DNA of 64,000 nucleotides from Pseudomonas frederiksbergensis (GCF_001952935.1 NZ_CP018319.1:1043501-1107500), one strand, 5' to 3'; shown: positions 26,169-36,043, counted from the first letter of the stretch. Made by a program: numbers and translations. Notes: generated by a model from the sequence alone, not told the origin.

Positions 26169-26504
26169 GTTCAACCCTCCCAGGTACTCGAGTGGCAGCC
26201 GTGGGACGGGCTGCGACAGGATCCAAGGTTAAGCGCGCCGGTGGAAGCGCGGTTAGTCGATTCCTGCCGGCTTGTTGCACAATCCTGCGAAGCTGCACCC
26301 CCGCACCTGTAACAACGTGTAAATCCTGTCACAGGACTGAAACAAGGCTTTCAAGCAAGTTTTCTTGGGGTTGCCCTGTCATAGAGGTGACGTCAATTCA
26401 CTCCGTGCAGAATCAGGCAAGGTTGAGGCAGGATGTGTCTACCGCTTCGTCTTGCACAAACTTAAGCTCACCTCATTACCAACGCCCCACCGAGGATGCC
26501 TTGC
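26169..26504. other. Intergenic region before AraC-family gene
   Basis: A divergent promoter region of about 335 bp. It contains a short perfect palindrome TCCTGTCACAGGA (around 26332-26344). No promoter or known operator is convincing. Confidence 0.5.
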
Positions 26505-27434
26505 ATGTCGTCGCTCGATCATTTTCAAGCCCCGCTGGACACCGACATGGAGAAACAGCGCGCAGAACTGGCCGCTATCATTCGCCGCAACACGACGGAC
26601 GATGGCACTTATGCGACTGCCGTCGGCTCGCTCTTCATGTCTCGCCATAGCCAGTCCCATGAGTTTGCCCCGGTACTGGCGCAACCCGCGTTGTGCATCA
26701 TGGCGCAGGGCCGAAAAGAGGTCAGGCTGGCCGATGAATATTTCAACTACGATCCGCTGAACTACCTGGTGGTCTCCGTCTCGATGCCATTGAGCGGACG
26801 CGTGGTGAACGTCACGTCTGAAGAACCGATCCTCGCGGTGCGGCTGGATATCGACCCGGCGGAAATCTCCGCTCTGATTGCCGATGCCGGTCCTCTCGGT
26901 GTGCCGACCCGGCCAACGGGGCGCGGCTTGTACGTCGAACGGATCGACACCGCGATGCTCGACGCCGTGCTGCGTCTGGCACGTTTGCTGGACGCACCAA
27001 AAGACATCGCCATGCTCGCGCCGTTGATTCGCCGGGAGATTCTTTATCGGTTGTTGCGCAGTCAGCAGGGCCATCGGCTGTACGAAATCGCTATCGCCAA
27101 CAGCCAGAGCCATCGCATCAGCCAGGCGATCAAATGGCTCAACGGCAACTACGAACAGCCGTTGCGCATCGATGATCTGGCGAAGGAAGTGAACCTGAGC
27201 GTGTCGACCTTGCATCACCGGTTCAAGGCGATGACGGCGATGAGTCCGTTGCAGTATCAGAAGCAGTTGCGCTTGCAAGAAGCGCGGCGGTTGATGCTGG
27301 CCGAAGGCTTGGAGGCTTCGGCGGCGGGGTATCGGGTGGGGTATGAAAGCCCTTCGCAGTTCAGCCGGGAGTACAGCCGATTGTTCGGGGCTCCGCCGTT
27401 GCGGGATTTGGCGCGGTTGCGCTTGTCGGTTTGA
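26505..27434 (+). CDS. AraC-family transcriptional regulator (AraC_N cupin type)
   Basis: A 309-residue regulator. The N-terminal AraC_N cupin region (~20-190) includes 'QPALCIMAQGRKEVRLADEYFNYDP'. The C-terminal double HTH (~200-300) includes 'LRIDDLAKEVNLSVSTLHHRFKAMTAMSPLQYQKQLRLQEARRLML' split over two helices plus 'GYESPSQFSREYSRLFG'. The ATG at 26505 is 9 nt after GAGG; an ATG at 26496 overlaps that site and is less likely. Regulators of this subgroup often control adjacent aldo-keto or alcohol metabolism genes, but none adjoins, so the target is unknown. Confidence 0.85.
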   Translation: MSSLDHFQAPLDTDMEKQRAELAAIIRRNTTDDGTYATAVGSLFMSRHSQSHEFAPVLAQPALCIMAQGRKEVRLADEYFNYDPLNYLVVSVSMPLSGRVVNVTSEEPILAVRLDIDPAEISALIADAGPLGVPTRPTGRGLYVERIDTAMLDAVLRLARLLDAPKDIAMLAPLIRREILYRLLRSQQGHRLYEIAIANSQSHRISQAIKWLNGNYEQPLRIDDLAKEVNLSVSTLHHRFKAMTAMSPLQYQKQLRLQEARRLMLAEGLEASAAGYRVGYESPSQFSREYSRLFGAPPLRDLARLRLSV

Positions 27435-27460
27435 TTCAGTTTTTGTGGTGCTGCGACTTA

Positions 27461-27550
27461 CGCCTTCGCGAGCAAGCCCGCTCCCACATTAGACCGAGTT
27501 GTTCATGAGAACGCGGTCAACTGTGGGAGCGGGCTTGCTCGCGAAGAGGC
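27461..27550. repeat. REP pair (GGGAGCGGGCTTGC family)
   Basis: Inverted REP copies between convergent genes. Confidence 0.85.
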
Positions 27551-27575
27551 AAGTACAGTCAATCCACCTCTAAAG

Positions 27576-28631
27576 TCAGGCGCTTAACACTCGGCACGCC
27601 TCAGCCGGAAGGGTCACCGACACCGGATTGCCAATGCTCAACCCAAACCCCTGACACGGCGTACTCAACGCCGTAAACGACACCCCGGAACACTCCACGG
27701 TCGTTTCAATCGTCGCGCCAATATCACGCACGAACGTCACCTTGCCGAGCAACCGATTCCCCGCCGTCGCCTGCGGATGCGACAGTTGCAGGTCCTCAGG
27801 GCGAATCAGCATCTTCACTTTCTCACCGACCACAATGCTGCTGCAGATTGGCACTTGCAGCGCATCGCCACCGGGCAAGCTGACCTTGCCGTTGCCCAGC
27901 GCCGTGGCCGGGAAAATGTTTCCTGAACCAATAAAATCCGCGACGAATTCATTGGCCGGATGCCGGTAGATCTCAATCGGCGAGCCCACTTGCTGCACCC
28001 GATGTTCCCCCAATACCACGACGATATCGGCCATGGTCATGGCTTCACGCTGGTCGTGGGTCACCATGATGGTGGTGATGTTCAAGCGTTGTTGCAGCTG
28101 ACGGATTTCCACCTGCATCGATTCACGCAGCTTGGCGTCCAGTGCCGACAGCGGCTCGTCGAGCAAGAGGATTTTCGGACGGCTGGCAATCGCCCGGGCA
28201 ATCGCCACGCGCTGGCGTTGACCGCCAGAGAGTTTCGACACCGGACGGTCGATCATTTCCTGCAACTGAATCAGTTGCAGCAACTCCGCCACCCGCGCCT
28301 GCTGATCAGCCTTGCTGACGCCACGCAGTTTCAGCGGGTAGGCGATGTTCTCCCCCACCGTCATGTGCGGGAACAGCGCCAGGGATTGAAACACCATGCC
28401 GAAATTACGTTGATGCGCCGGGGTGTGGCCGATGTCTTCACCGTCCAGGCGGATCTCGCCGCCGCTCAGGGTTTCGAGCCCTGCGATCATTCGCAGCAAG
28501 GTGGTTTTGCCGCAGCCCGACGGGCCGAGAAAACACACCAGCTTGCCCTCGGGCAAATGCAGGTTTACATCCTTTACCGCGCAGGCCGAGCCGTAATGTT
28601 TCTCGACGTTTTCCAGAATCAGACCAGTCAT
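27576..28631 (-). CDS. ABC transporter ATP-binding protein (PotA/AfuC type)
   Basis: A 351-residue ATPase: Walker A 'GPSGCGKTT' (~36-44), Q-loop 'MVFQSLALFPHM', signature 'LSGGQRQRVAIARAI' (~135), Walker B 'ILLLDEPLSALD', H-loop 'VTHDQREAM', then a C-terminal TOBE domain (~275-350) as in polyamine and 2-aminoethylphosphonate importers. The ATG at 28631 has GAGG 8 nt upstream. It is last in the run permease-permease-ATPase, downstream of the binding protein, and energises import of the same substrate. Confidence 0.9.
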   Translation of the reverse strand: MTGLILENVEKHYGSACAVKDVNLHLPEGKLVCFLGPSGCGKTTLLRMIAGLETLSGGEIRLDGEDIGHTPAHQRNFGMVFQSLALFPHMTVGENIAYPLKLRGVSKADQQARVAELLQLIQLQEMIDRPVSKLSGGQRQRVAIARAIASRPKILLLDEPLSALDAKLRESMQVEIRQLQQRLNITTIMVTHDQREAMTMADIVVVLGEHRVQQVGSPIEIYRHPANEFVADFIGSGNIFPATALGNGKVSLPGGDALQVPICSSIVVGEKVKMLIRPEDLQLSHPQATAGNRLLGKVTFVRDIGATIETTVECSGVSFTALSTPCQGFGLSIGNPVSVTLPAEACRVLSA

Positions 28632-28649
28632 TTGAATCACCTCAAGAAA

Positions 28650-29498
28650 TCAGAACGAAACGCCGCCTTCGCCAACCAACTTTTCCAGCGCCCAGATGAG
28701 CACGAAGTCGATCAGCACGATCAGCACGGCAAACGAGAATACGGTGGGGTCGAGCGAAGACACGGTGCGGCTGTACATCCAGATCGGCACGGTCATGACG
28801 TCGATGGTGTAGAGGAAATAGGTCACGGTGAATTCGTTGAACGAGACGATGAACGCCAGCAGCATCCCCGCCAGAATTCCCGACTTCATCAACGGCACCA
28901 CCACATCGATAATCGCCCGGGTCGGTGAAGCGCCCAGCATCTGCGCGGCTTCTTCGACTTCGCTGCCGATGGAGAGCATCGCCGCGGTGCAGTTTTTCAC
29001 CACGAACGGCAGCGCCAGGATCACGTGGGCAATCACCAGCCGCGAGGTCGTGATGTGGAACGGCAGACTGTCGAACACCAGCAATAACGCCAGCCCCAAC
29101 ACCACCATCGGGAACACCAATGGCAGCGACATCAGTTGCAGCGCCACGGCTTTGCCGCGGAATTCACAACGGGTCAGGGCATAGGCTGCCGGCACCGCGA
29201 TAATCGTCGCGAAGATCATGGTCAGGCACGCCACCATCAGGCTGGTGGTCATGGCTTTGCCCAGGCTCAGCACATCGCTGGAATCTGGCGACACGAAGGT
29301 GTTCCAGGCGGCCTCGTACCATTGCAGGCTGTAGCTGCTCGGCGGGAAATCGAGGTTCGATGCACCGCTGAACGACATGACGATCATGGTCAGGATCGGC
29401 AACACCGCCAGCAGCAGGATGAAGCCCGAGAGGATGCCGGCAAACTTGCCGGTCTCGCCGGGCAGCAGTCCATAACGCTTTTTGATCAGGGTGCTCAT
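28650..29498 (-). CDS. ABC transporter permease (PotC type)
   Basis: A 282-residue inner-membrane permease with six predicted TM segments and the EAA coupling loop 'EVEEAAQMLGASPTRAIIDVVVPLM' (~residues 190-214). It forms a heterodimeric channel with the product of the upstream gene, whose stop it overlaps by 4 nt (ATGA). Polyamine/opine family by sequence style; the substrate is not settled. Confidence 0.9.
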   Translation of the reverse strand: MSTLIKKRYGLLPGETGKFAGILSGFILLLAVLPILTMIVMSFSGASNLDFPPSSYSLQWYEAAWNTFVSPDSSDVLSLGKAMTTSLMVACLTMIFATIIAVPAAYALTRCEFRGKAVALQLMSLPLVFPMVVLGLALLLVFDSLPFHITTSRLVIAHVILALPFVVKNCTAAMLSIGSEVEEAAQMLGASPTRAIIDVVVPLMKSGILAGMLLAFIVSFNEFTVTYFLYTIDVMTVPIWMYSRTVSSLDPTVFSFAVLIVLIDFVLIWALEKLVGEGGVSF

Positions 29499-30403
29499 TG
29501 GGAAGCCTCCAGCATGCGCCGACGACGGCCAGTGATGTATTCGGACAAAGTCATGATCGCGAGCGTGGTGACAATCAGCACCACACCGGCAGCGGAGGCC
29601 GCGGGCCAGTTCATCAGCGGGGCGATCTGGTCATGGACCATCACGGCCAGCATCGGCACGCGTCGGCCGCCGAGCAGCAAGGGCACCACGAAGCTGCTGG
29701 CGTTGTAGGCGAATACCAATGTCGCACCCGTGATGATCCCCGGCATGCTCATCGGCAGCACCACTTGGCGGAACACCTGAAAACGGCTGGCGCCCAGGGT
29801 GGCGGCGGCCTCTTCATAGGTCCGGGCGACGCCGCGCATGGCGCTGGCAATCGGCAGCACGGCCAGCGGGAACGCGGTTTGCACCAGGCCCATCAACACG
29901 CCGTTCTGGTTGTAGAGCAGCATGATCGGACGCTTGATCAGGCCCAGGCCCATCAGCGCCTGATTGAGCATCCCGCCCGGGCCGAGAATCACCAGCCAGC
30001 CGTAGCTTTGCAGCAGCAGGTTGACCAGCAATGGCAGCAGCACCGCAGCGAGGAAGATCCGCCGCACGAAGGGCGAGGTCAGCCGCGACATGGTGTAGGC
30101 CACCGGGATCGCCAGCACCACGGCGATCACTGCGCTGATCAGCGCCAGACGCAGGGTCAGCAGCAAGGATTTGAGGTAATACGGTTCCAGCAATTGGGCG
30201 TAACTGGCCAGGCTGAACCCGGTCCATTCCGCGCCTTTGGTGCCCACGCTCATGCGCAGTACCAGCAGGCTGGCGGCGATCAATACGCCCAGAAACAGCA
30301 TCGACGGCGAAAGGAAAAACCAGGCACGCGTCGTCGGCGAAACACCCCGATTGGCGCGCACGGTAGCGGCGACGACCGGATGGGTCAGAGGTTGGTGTTC
30401 CAT
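29495..30403 (-). CDS. ABC transporter permease (PotB type)
   Basis: A 302-residue permease: cytoplasmic N-terminus, six or seven TM segments beginning ~28-50, and the EAA loop 'TYEEAAATLGASRFQVFRQVVLPMSMPG' (~195-222). The downstream permease start overlaps its stop, so the two are co-translated. A REP pair lies between it and the binding-protein gene upstream, a common place for differential mRNA stability in importer operons. Confidence 0.9.
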   Translation of the reverse strand: MEHQPLTHPVVAATVRANRGVSPTTRAWFFLSPSMLFLGVLIAASLLVLRMSVGTKGAEWTGFSLASYAQLLEPYYLKSLLLTLRLALISAVIAVVLAIPVAYTMSRLTSPFVRRIFLAAVLLPLLVNLLLQSYGWLVILGPGGMLNQALMGLGLIKRPIMLLYNQNGVLMGLVQTAFPLAVLPIASAMRGVARTYEEAAATLGASRFQVFRQVVLPMSMPGIITGATLVFAYNASSFVVPLLLGGRRVPMLAVMVHDQIAPLMNWPAASAAGVVLIVTTLAIMTLSEYITGRRRRMLEASQ

Positions 30404-30466
30404 AGCAAGGGTCTCGTCAATGGAAAGCAGCTGACAAACACAAGACCTGAGGCAACGACGGTCTAA

Positions 30467-30556
30467 TGTGGGAGCGGGCTTGCTCGCGAAGAGGCCATGT
30501 CAGTCGACATCAATGTTGAATGTCACACCGCATTCGCGAGCAAGCCCGCTCCCACA
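30467..30556. repeat. REP pair inside the transporter operon
   Basis: Inverted GGGAGCGGGCTTGC-family copies sit in the 194-nt gap between the binding-protein stop and the first permease start. Confidence 0.85.
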
Positions 30557-30597
30557 TTTGATTTGTGGTGCTCTCAGGGCCTGTGGTCGTCACTCGA

Positions 30598-31701
30598 TCA
30601 GGAAGAAAAGATTTCCGTGTAACGACGAATCCATTGGTCATGCACGGAGGCCAGGAAGGCGTTGTCGTGCATGATCGCCTTCTCGGCAATCTGCTCCGGC
30701 GTGAGGATGTACGGGCTCTTGCGGGCTTCGGCGGAGATGATCGCCTTGGCGTTGACCGGACCGTTGTAGATGTCCTCAGCCATCTTGCCCTGCACCAGTG
30801 GGTCCAGGGAGTGGTTGATAAAGGCGTAGGCCAGGTCGATATCGCCCGGACGGCTTTTCGGCATGACCGAGAGCATCAGGTCGGTGTAGAAACCTTCCTT
30901 CATGCCAAAGGTGGCGCCCAGGCCGTAAGCCGGGTCGCGGATCTGTTTCGGGAAGAACGCCGGCGCGTACAAGCCACCCATGTCCAGCGAACCGGTGCGG
31001 AACAGTTCGGCGATCTGGTTCGGGTTTTCACCCAGGGTCACGACGCGATCTTTGAGCTCGGCGAGCTTCTTGAAGCCCGGCTCGATGTTGTGTTCGTCAC
31101 CACCGGCCAATTTGGCGGCGATGATGATCAGGTCCATGGCCTCGGTCCAGTTTGGCGGCGGCAGGAAGATGTTCGGCGACAGCTCCGCGTCCCACAGGGC
31201 TGCGTAGCTGTCCGGCGCTTCCTTGATGGTGCGGGTGCTGTAGACGAGGCTGTTGCACCACAGCAGGTAACCGATGCCGTGACCGTTGGCGCCGGTGCGG
31301 TATTTCTCCGGTACGTCGATCAGGTTGGGAATGCGGTTGAGGTCGGGTTTTTCCAGCAGGTTGGCGGCGGCCAGACCTTCGGCGCCGACGCCTGCCAGGG
31401 TGATGATGTCGTACTGCGGACGATCACCGCCGGCCTTGAGTTTGGCGACCATTTCCGAGGTGCTGCCGGTGCGGTCGGCGATGACTTTGCAGCCGTACTT
31501 GCCTTCGAAGGTCGCGGCGATATTGCGCAGGGCTGCCAAACCGGTGTCATCGGACCAGGTCAGCAAGCGCAGGGTTTTGCCCTGGAAGCGTGTGTCGCTG
31601 GCATTGGCCTTGATGAACGGCATGCTCATGGCGGCCGCTGCCACCGAGGCTACGCCTACGGTCTTGATGAATTGACGTCTGTTCAGATCATGTTCGCCCA
31701 T
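30598..31701 (-). CDS. Periplasmic substrate-binding protein, Tat-exported (PotD type)
   Basis: A 367-residue extracellular solute-binding protein (family 1). The N-terminus has a twin-arginine signal 'NRRQFIK' followed by an Ala-rich hydrophobic stretch and 'ANAS' cleavage region near residue 30, so export is probably by Tat. 'LRLLTWSDDTG', 'GADVDI'-type 'DIDLAYAFINHSLDP' (~300) and 'GLYAPAFFP' fit the PotD/spermidine-putrescine group. It feeds the two permeases and ATPase downstream. The neighbouring decarboxylase and aldehyde dehydrogenase suggest an arginine-derived guanidino or polyamine ligand, by inference only. Confidence 0.88.
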   Translation of the reverse strand: MGEHDLNRRQFIKTVGVASVAAAAMSMPFIKANASDTRFQGKTLRLLTWSDDTGLAALRNIAATFEGKYGCKVIADRTGSTSEMVAKLKAGGDRPQYDIITLAGVGAEGLAAANLLEKPDLNRIPNLIDVPEKYRTGANGHGIGYLLWCNSLVYSTRTIKEAPDSYAALWDAELSPNIFLPPPNWTEAMDLIIIAAKLAGGDEHNIEPGFKKLAELKDRVVTLGENPNQIAELFRTGSLDMGGLYAPAFFPKQIRDPAYGLGATFGMKEGFYTDLMLSVMPKSRPGDIDLAYAFINHSLDPLVQGKMAEDIYNGPVNAKAIISAEARKSPYILTPEQIAEKAIMHDNAFLASVHDQWIRRYTEIFSS

Positions 31702-31919
31702 TACGGACTCCCTTTGTTTTTGTAGGTATAAGGCAGGTCGAAACTGTTGCATCCGCGCGACCGATTCAGCATTTAGCCCCCGTATTTTCGGGGGTTTGGC
31801 TGAGCCAGCGAGTTCATCCTGAGGTCGTGTAAAACACCTGACTATCGATAAAAACTCATCGAAGCCATGACGCCAGTGCATGCCTCATCACGAGGCATGC
31901 GCTCACCTTTTTCGTGCCG

Positions 31920-33368
31920 TCAGACAGCCCGAATCACGTGTTTGATTTCCTGGAAAGCCTGCAAGCCCCACGGCCCCAATTCGCGACCGATGCTGCTCTG
32001 TTTGTAGCCACCCCATGCGGTCTGCGGGAAGATCACTTGCGGGGCGTTGATCCACACAAGCCCCGCCTGCAAAGCGTTGGCGACCCGATCGGCCGCTTCG
32101 GCATCGCGCGTGACCACACTGGCCACCAGGCCGAACTGGCTGTCGTTGGCCAGGGCAATCGCCTCGGCTTCGCTGGCAAAACTGCGCACGCAGATCACCG
32201 GGCCGAAGATCTCTTCGCACCACAGCGCACTGCCTGAGGGCACATCGGTGAAAATCGTCGGCTGTAAAAAATAACCGCGCGGCAGGTCTGCCGGACGATT
32301 GCCGCCGCAAACCAGTTTGGCGCCGGCACTCAAACCGCGATCGATGTGACCGAGCACGCGTTGGTATTGCGCCTGATTGACCAGTGCGCCCATTTCCACG
32401 TTCGGGTCGAACGGGTCGGCCACGCGAATGGCTTCGGCGCGGGCCTTCAAACGGATGAGGAATTCGTCCGCCAGTTCATCGGCGATCAGCACGCGGCTGG
32501 TGGCCGAACACATCTGCCCGGCGTTGAAGAAACCGCCACCACAGGCCACTTCCACGGCCAGCTCGATGTCCGCGTCCTTGAGCACCAGCAGCGAGGATTT
32601 GCCGCCCAGTTCCAGGCTCACGCCCTTCACGGTTTCTGCGGCACGTTGCATGACTTGAACACCGACCGCGTTGCTGCCGGTGAAGGAGATCTTGGCGATG
32701 CGCGGATCCGCCGACAGCGGCGCGCCGACGGCCAGGCCGGTGCCGCAAACCAGATTGAACACGCCGTTTGGCAGACCGGCCTCGGCGATGATCGTCGCCA
32801 GTTCCAGCTCCGGCAGTGGCGTCACTTCGGACGGCTTGAGCACCACGCAGCAACCGGCGGCCAGGGCCGGGGCGAGTTTCCAGGCGGTGGTGACCATCGG
32901 GAAATTCCACGGCACGATCAGGCCGACCACACCGCACGGCTCACGGCGCAGCCGAGCGCTGAAGTCGTCGGTTGGCAGCTCGACGTTGCTGTCTTGCTTG
33001 GCATCGAGGCCTTCGGCCAGTTCGGCGTAATACTCGAAGGTGGCGATCACGTCGTCGACGTCGATGGCCGCTTCGAACAGTGGTTTGCCGTTGTTGCTCG
33101 ACTGCAATTTCATCAATTGCTCACGACCGGCCTGCACACCCGCGGCGATTCTGCGCAGGATCGCCCCGCGCTCGGCGCCAGTGGTTGTCGACCATTCCTT
33201 GAACGCATTGGTTGCGGCAGTAACGGCTTGCTCGACCGCGCGTTCATCGCCGCCATTCACGGTGGTCAACAGGGCTTCGGTCGCCGGGTTGATCACGCGC
33301 AAATGTTCGTTGCCGGCGGACCATTGGCCGTTGATGTACAGGCCATCAAGAGTGGTTGGAAAACTCAT
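31920..33368 (-). CDS. NAD(P)-dependent aldehyde dehydrogenase
   Basis: A 482-residue ALDH: the 'VPWNFPMVTTAWKLAPALAAG' cofactor segment (~150), catalytic general base Glu in 'SLELGGKSS' (~258), nucleophile Cys in 'FNAGQMCSATSR' (~292) and the 'EEIFGPVICV' motif (~390). It resembles betaine- and aminobutyraldehyde-type ALDHs. Its ATG overlaps the decarboxylase stop as ATGA, so the two enzymes are co-translated. It likely oxidises the aldehyde the decarboxylase makes (4-guanidinobutyraldehyde if that enzyme is AruI-like). Confidence 0.88.
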   Translation of the reverse strand: MSFPTTLDGLYINGQWSAGNEHLRVINPATEALLTTVNGGDERAVEQAVTAATNAFKEWSTTTGAERGAILRRIAAGVQAGREQLMKLQSSNNGKPLFEAAIDVDDVIATFEYYAELAEGLDAKQDSNVELPTDDFSARLRREPCGVVGLIVPWNFPMVTTAWKLAPALAAGCCVVLKPSEVTPLPELELATIIAEAGLPNGVFNLVCGTGLAVGAPLSADPRIAKISFTGSNAVGVQVMQRAAETVKGVSLELGGKSSLLVLKDADIELAVEVACGGGFFNAGQMCSATSRVLIADELADEFLIRLKARAEAIRVADPFDPNVEMGALVNQAQYQRVLGHIDRGLSAGAKLVCGGNRPADLPRGYFLQPTIFTDVPSGSALWCEEIFGPVICVRSFASEAEAIALANDSQFGLVASVVTRDAEAADRVANALQAGLVWINAPQVIFPQTAWGGYKQSSIGRELGPWGLQAFQEIKHVIRAV

Positions 33369-35002
33369 TTCGACACCGCCTTCATCCACTGGGTCTGATC
33401 GATTTCAATCAGGGTCGGACCCTGGCGATCGGTGGCGGCGCGCAGTGCGCTACGCAGTTGCTCGACACCGCAGACGGCTTCGGCGGCACAGCCCAGCGCC
33501 TTGGCCACGCCGATGAAGTCCGGGGTGTAGATGTCCACGCCGACCGGCTCGATGGCGCGGTTGACCATGTATTTCTTGATCTCTTCGTAGCCCTGGTTAT
33601 TCCACAGCAGGACGATCACCGGGGTGCGCGCTTCAACGGCGCTGGCCAGTTCCGGCAGGGTAAATTGCAGGCCGCCGTCGCCGATCAGGCACACCACTGG
33701 AGGACGTGCGCCGTTTTCAACGTTGCCGCCGAGCCAGGCGCCAATCGCTGCCGGCAAGGCGTAACCGAGGGTGCCGTAACCGGTGGACGAATTGAACCAG
33801 CGACGCGGGCGTTCCGGGTTGAATGTGAGGTTGCCGGTGTACACCGGTTGGGTCGAATCGCCGACGAAGACTGCGTTTGGCAGTTCGTGCAAGACGGTTT
33901 CCAGGAAGCGAGTCTGAGCCAGCGTCGGGGCATCCCAGGATGCGGCCAATTCATCGCGCAAACGCGCAGCTCGCACCTGGCCCCAATCGTTGCGGCGCTC
34001 GGCCAGCGAGTGGTGGGACAGTTCGCTCAGCAAGGCTTGGGCGGCGTTGCGCGAGTCGGCTACCAACGCAACTTTCGGCGGGTAGTTGCGTACGGTCTGG
34101 TCGGGGTCGATGTCCACACGCAGCAGCACGCCAGGAATCTCGAAACCACCGGCGAAGGTGATGTCGTAATCGGTTTCGGCCAATTCGGTGCCGATCGCCA
34201 GCACCACGTCAGCTTCAGCCACCAAAGCGCGAGTCGCGACCAGGCTTTGGGTCGAGCCGATCAGCAACGGGTGATTGGATTCGAGCATGCCTTTGGCGTT
34301 GATGGTCAGGGCCACCGGGGCGTCCAGCCGTTCGGCCAGTTCAGTCAACTCGGCGGCGGCATCGATGGCGCCGCCACCGGCGAGAATCAGTGGGCGCTTG
34401 GCACCGGCCAGCAGCGCGGTCATGCGACTGATCGCGCTCGGCGAGGCACCGGCGCGGTCGATGTTCACGGGTACGCTGGCGAGCAGGTCATCGGCCTCTT
34501 CGACCAGCACGTCCAACGGAATTTCGATATGCACCGGGCGCGGACGGCCGGCCTGGAACAGCGCAAAAGCGCGCGCCAGGACGCCCGGCAATTCAGCCGC
34601 CGACATCAAGGTGTGGGAGAACGCCGCCACGCCGCCGACCAATGCGCTCTGGTTCGGCAGCTCGTGCAGCTTGCCGCGACCGCCGCCCAACTGGCTGCGC
34701 GATTGCACGCTGGAGATCACCAGCATCGGGATCGAGTCGGCGTAAGCCTGGCCCATGGCGGTGGTGATGTTGGTCATGCCTGGGCCGGTGATGATGAAGC
34801 ACACACCCGGTTTGCCGCTGGTGCGAGCGTAACCGTCGGCCATGAAACCGGCGCCCTGTTCGTGCCGCGGAGTGACGTGGTTGATGCTCGAACGGGCCAG
34901 CCCGCGATACAGCTCCACGGTGTGAACCCCGGGAATGCCGAACACCTGCTCGACCCCGTAATCTTCGAGTAACTTGACCAATACTTCGCCGCACGTCGCC
35001 AT
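33365..35002 (-). CDS. aruI: ThDP-dependent decarboxylase, probably 5-guanidino-2-oxopentanoate decarboxylase
   Basis: A 545-residue acetolactate-synthase-like enzyme: N-terminal Pyr domain with catalytic Glu in 'RHEQGAGFMADGYAR' (~51), central domain (~190-320), and C-terminal ThDP domain with 'GDGGLQFT...NNQGYEE' (the GDG-N metal motif, ~430-460). It closely follows the pattern I recall for Pseudomonas 2-ketoarginine decarboxylase (AruI) of the arginine transaminase pathway, yielding 4-guanidinobutyraldehyde. The pathway's transaminase AruH is absent from the window, so other 2-oxo acids remain possible. The start at 35002 places 'MATCGEVLVKLL' at the N-terminus. Divergent from the LysR gene at 35162. 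Confidence 0.78.
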   Translation of the reverse strand: MATCGEVLVKLLEDYGVEQVFGIPGVHTVELYRGLARSSINHVTPRHEQGAGFMADGYARTSGKPGVCFIITGPGMTNITTAMGQAYADSIPMLVISSVQSRSQLGGGRGKLHELPNQSALVGGVAAFSHTLMSAAELPGVLARAFALFQAGRPRPVHIEIPLDVLVEEADDLLASVPVNIDRAGASPSAISRMTALLAGAKRPLILAGGGAIDAAAELTELAERLDAPVALTINAKGMLESNHPLLIGSTQSLVATRALVAEADVVLAIGTELAETDYDITFAGGFEIPGVLLRVDIDPDQTVRNYPPKVALVADSRNAAQALLSELSHHSLAERRNDWGQVRAARLRDELAASWDAPTLAQTRFLETVLHELPNAVFVGDSTQPVYTGNLTFNPERPRRWFNSSTGYGTLGYALPAAIGAWLGGNVENGARPPVVCLIGDGGLQFTLPELASAVEARTPVIVLLWNNQGYEEIKKYMVNRAIEPVGVDIYTPDFIGVAKALGCAAEAVCGVEQLRSALRAATDRQGPTLIEIDQTQWMKAVSK

Positions 35003-35161
35003 GTCTTTGCCCTTCTTGTTCGTTTGAGACGCCGGACCTGCGCAGTGTTTATGATGGGTCGGCAAGTCCAGGGATGGCCTCATTGGAACGGGCGACACGT
35101 AGCCGCAACAATGGATAAAAAGTCATACTAGCCATGTCCTCACGTCATACCTTGGATCCCA

Positions 35162-36043
35162 ATGAAACGACTGCCTCCCCTGCCGGCGCTGCACACTTTT
35201 CTGATCACCGCGCAGTGCTGCAACTTCACCCGGGCCGCCGAACAGCTGCACATCACCCAAGGCGCGGTGAGCCGGCAGATCGCCGGGCTGGAAGATCACC
35301 TGGGTTATGAACTATTCATTCGCCAGGCGCGTGGCTTGAGCCTGACCGCCGAAGGACGGGAATGGCTGCCACGGGTGCAGCAGGTTTTCGGCCTGATCGA
35401 CGAGGCCGTGGAGCAGATCGGCGAGAAGCGCGAAACCCTGCAACTCAAGGCCCCGACGTGTGTCATGCGCTGGCTGCTTCCACGGCTGGTGCAGTGGCAA
35501 CGGGAGCGCCCGGATGTGCCGGTGGAACTGACCACCACGGTCAAGCACGGCGTGGATTTTCATCGCGAGCAGTTCGATGCCGCGGTGATGTACGGCGCAC
35601 CGCCGGACAGCGCGCTGGCCTCTTTTCATTTGTTCGATGAGCAACTGACACCGGTCTGCTCCCAACCTCTGCTGGAAGGTCCAGTGCCGCTGATGACGCC
35701 GCAGGATCTGGAGCAGCACATGTTGCTGCACCCGACCCGGGATGAACGGGACTGGAAAGCCTGGCTGGCCACTGCGGATATTCGCTTGAGCAATGTCGGC
35801 AAGGGTCAGCATTTCGAAACGCTGGACCTGGCGATGTCGATGGCGTCCCAAGGAACAGGCGTGGCGATTGGGGATTGGTCGTTGATCGGCGATGATTTGA
35901 GTGCCGGGAGGCTGGTCATGCCATTTGAATTGAAGGTGAAGACCGGGCTCGCGTATTACCTGGTTTTCCCCGAGAAACCCGGACCTTCTCCGAAGTTGCG
36001 CGAATTGATGGGATGGTTGGTGGAGCAAGCTCAATCGCGGTGA
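35162..36043 (+). CDS. LysR-family regulator (GcvA type)
   Basis: A 293-residue LTTR: HTH at ~18-65 ('FTRAAEQLHITQGAVSRQIAGLEDHLGYELF') and a substrate-binding domain with a GcvA-like pattern ('RWLLPRLVQWQRERPDVPVEL', 'DAAVMYG'). It is transcribed away from the decarboxylase/ALDH pair across a 159-bp gap, the usual arrangement for an LTTR controlling the divergent operon, so it probably regulates those genes in response to their substrate. Confidence 0.88.
   Translation: MKRLPPLPALHTFLITAQCCNFTRAAEQLHITQGAVSRQIAGLEDHLGYELFIRQARGLSLTAEGREWLPRVQQVFGLIDEAVEQIGEKRETLQLKAPTCVMRWLLPRLVQWQRERPDVPVELTTTVKHGVDFHREQFDAAVMYGAPPDSALASFHLFDEQLTPVCSQPLLEGPVPLMTPQDLEQHMLLHPTRDERDWKAWLATADIRLSNVGKGQHFETLDLAMSMASQGTGVAIGDWSLIGDDLSAGRLVMPFELKVKTGLAYYLVFPEKPGPSPKLRELMGWLVEQAQSR

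Noticed and set aside
26379..26397. CCTGTCATAGAGGTGACG as a fourth LuxR-type box
   Set aside because: Arms do not match (TGTCA versus GTGAC) and the AG at the end of the NNCT-N12-AGNN form is missing.
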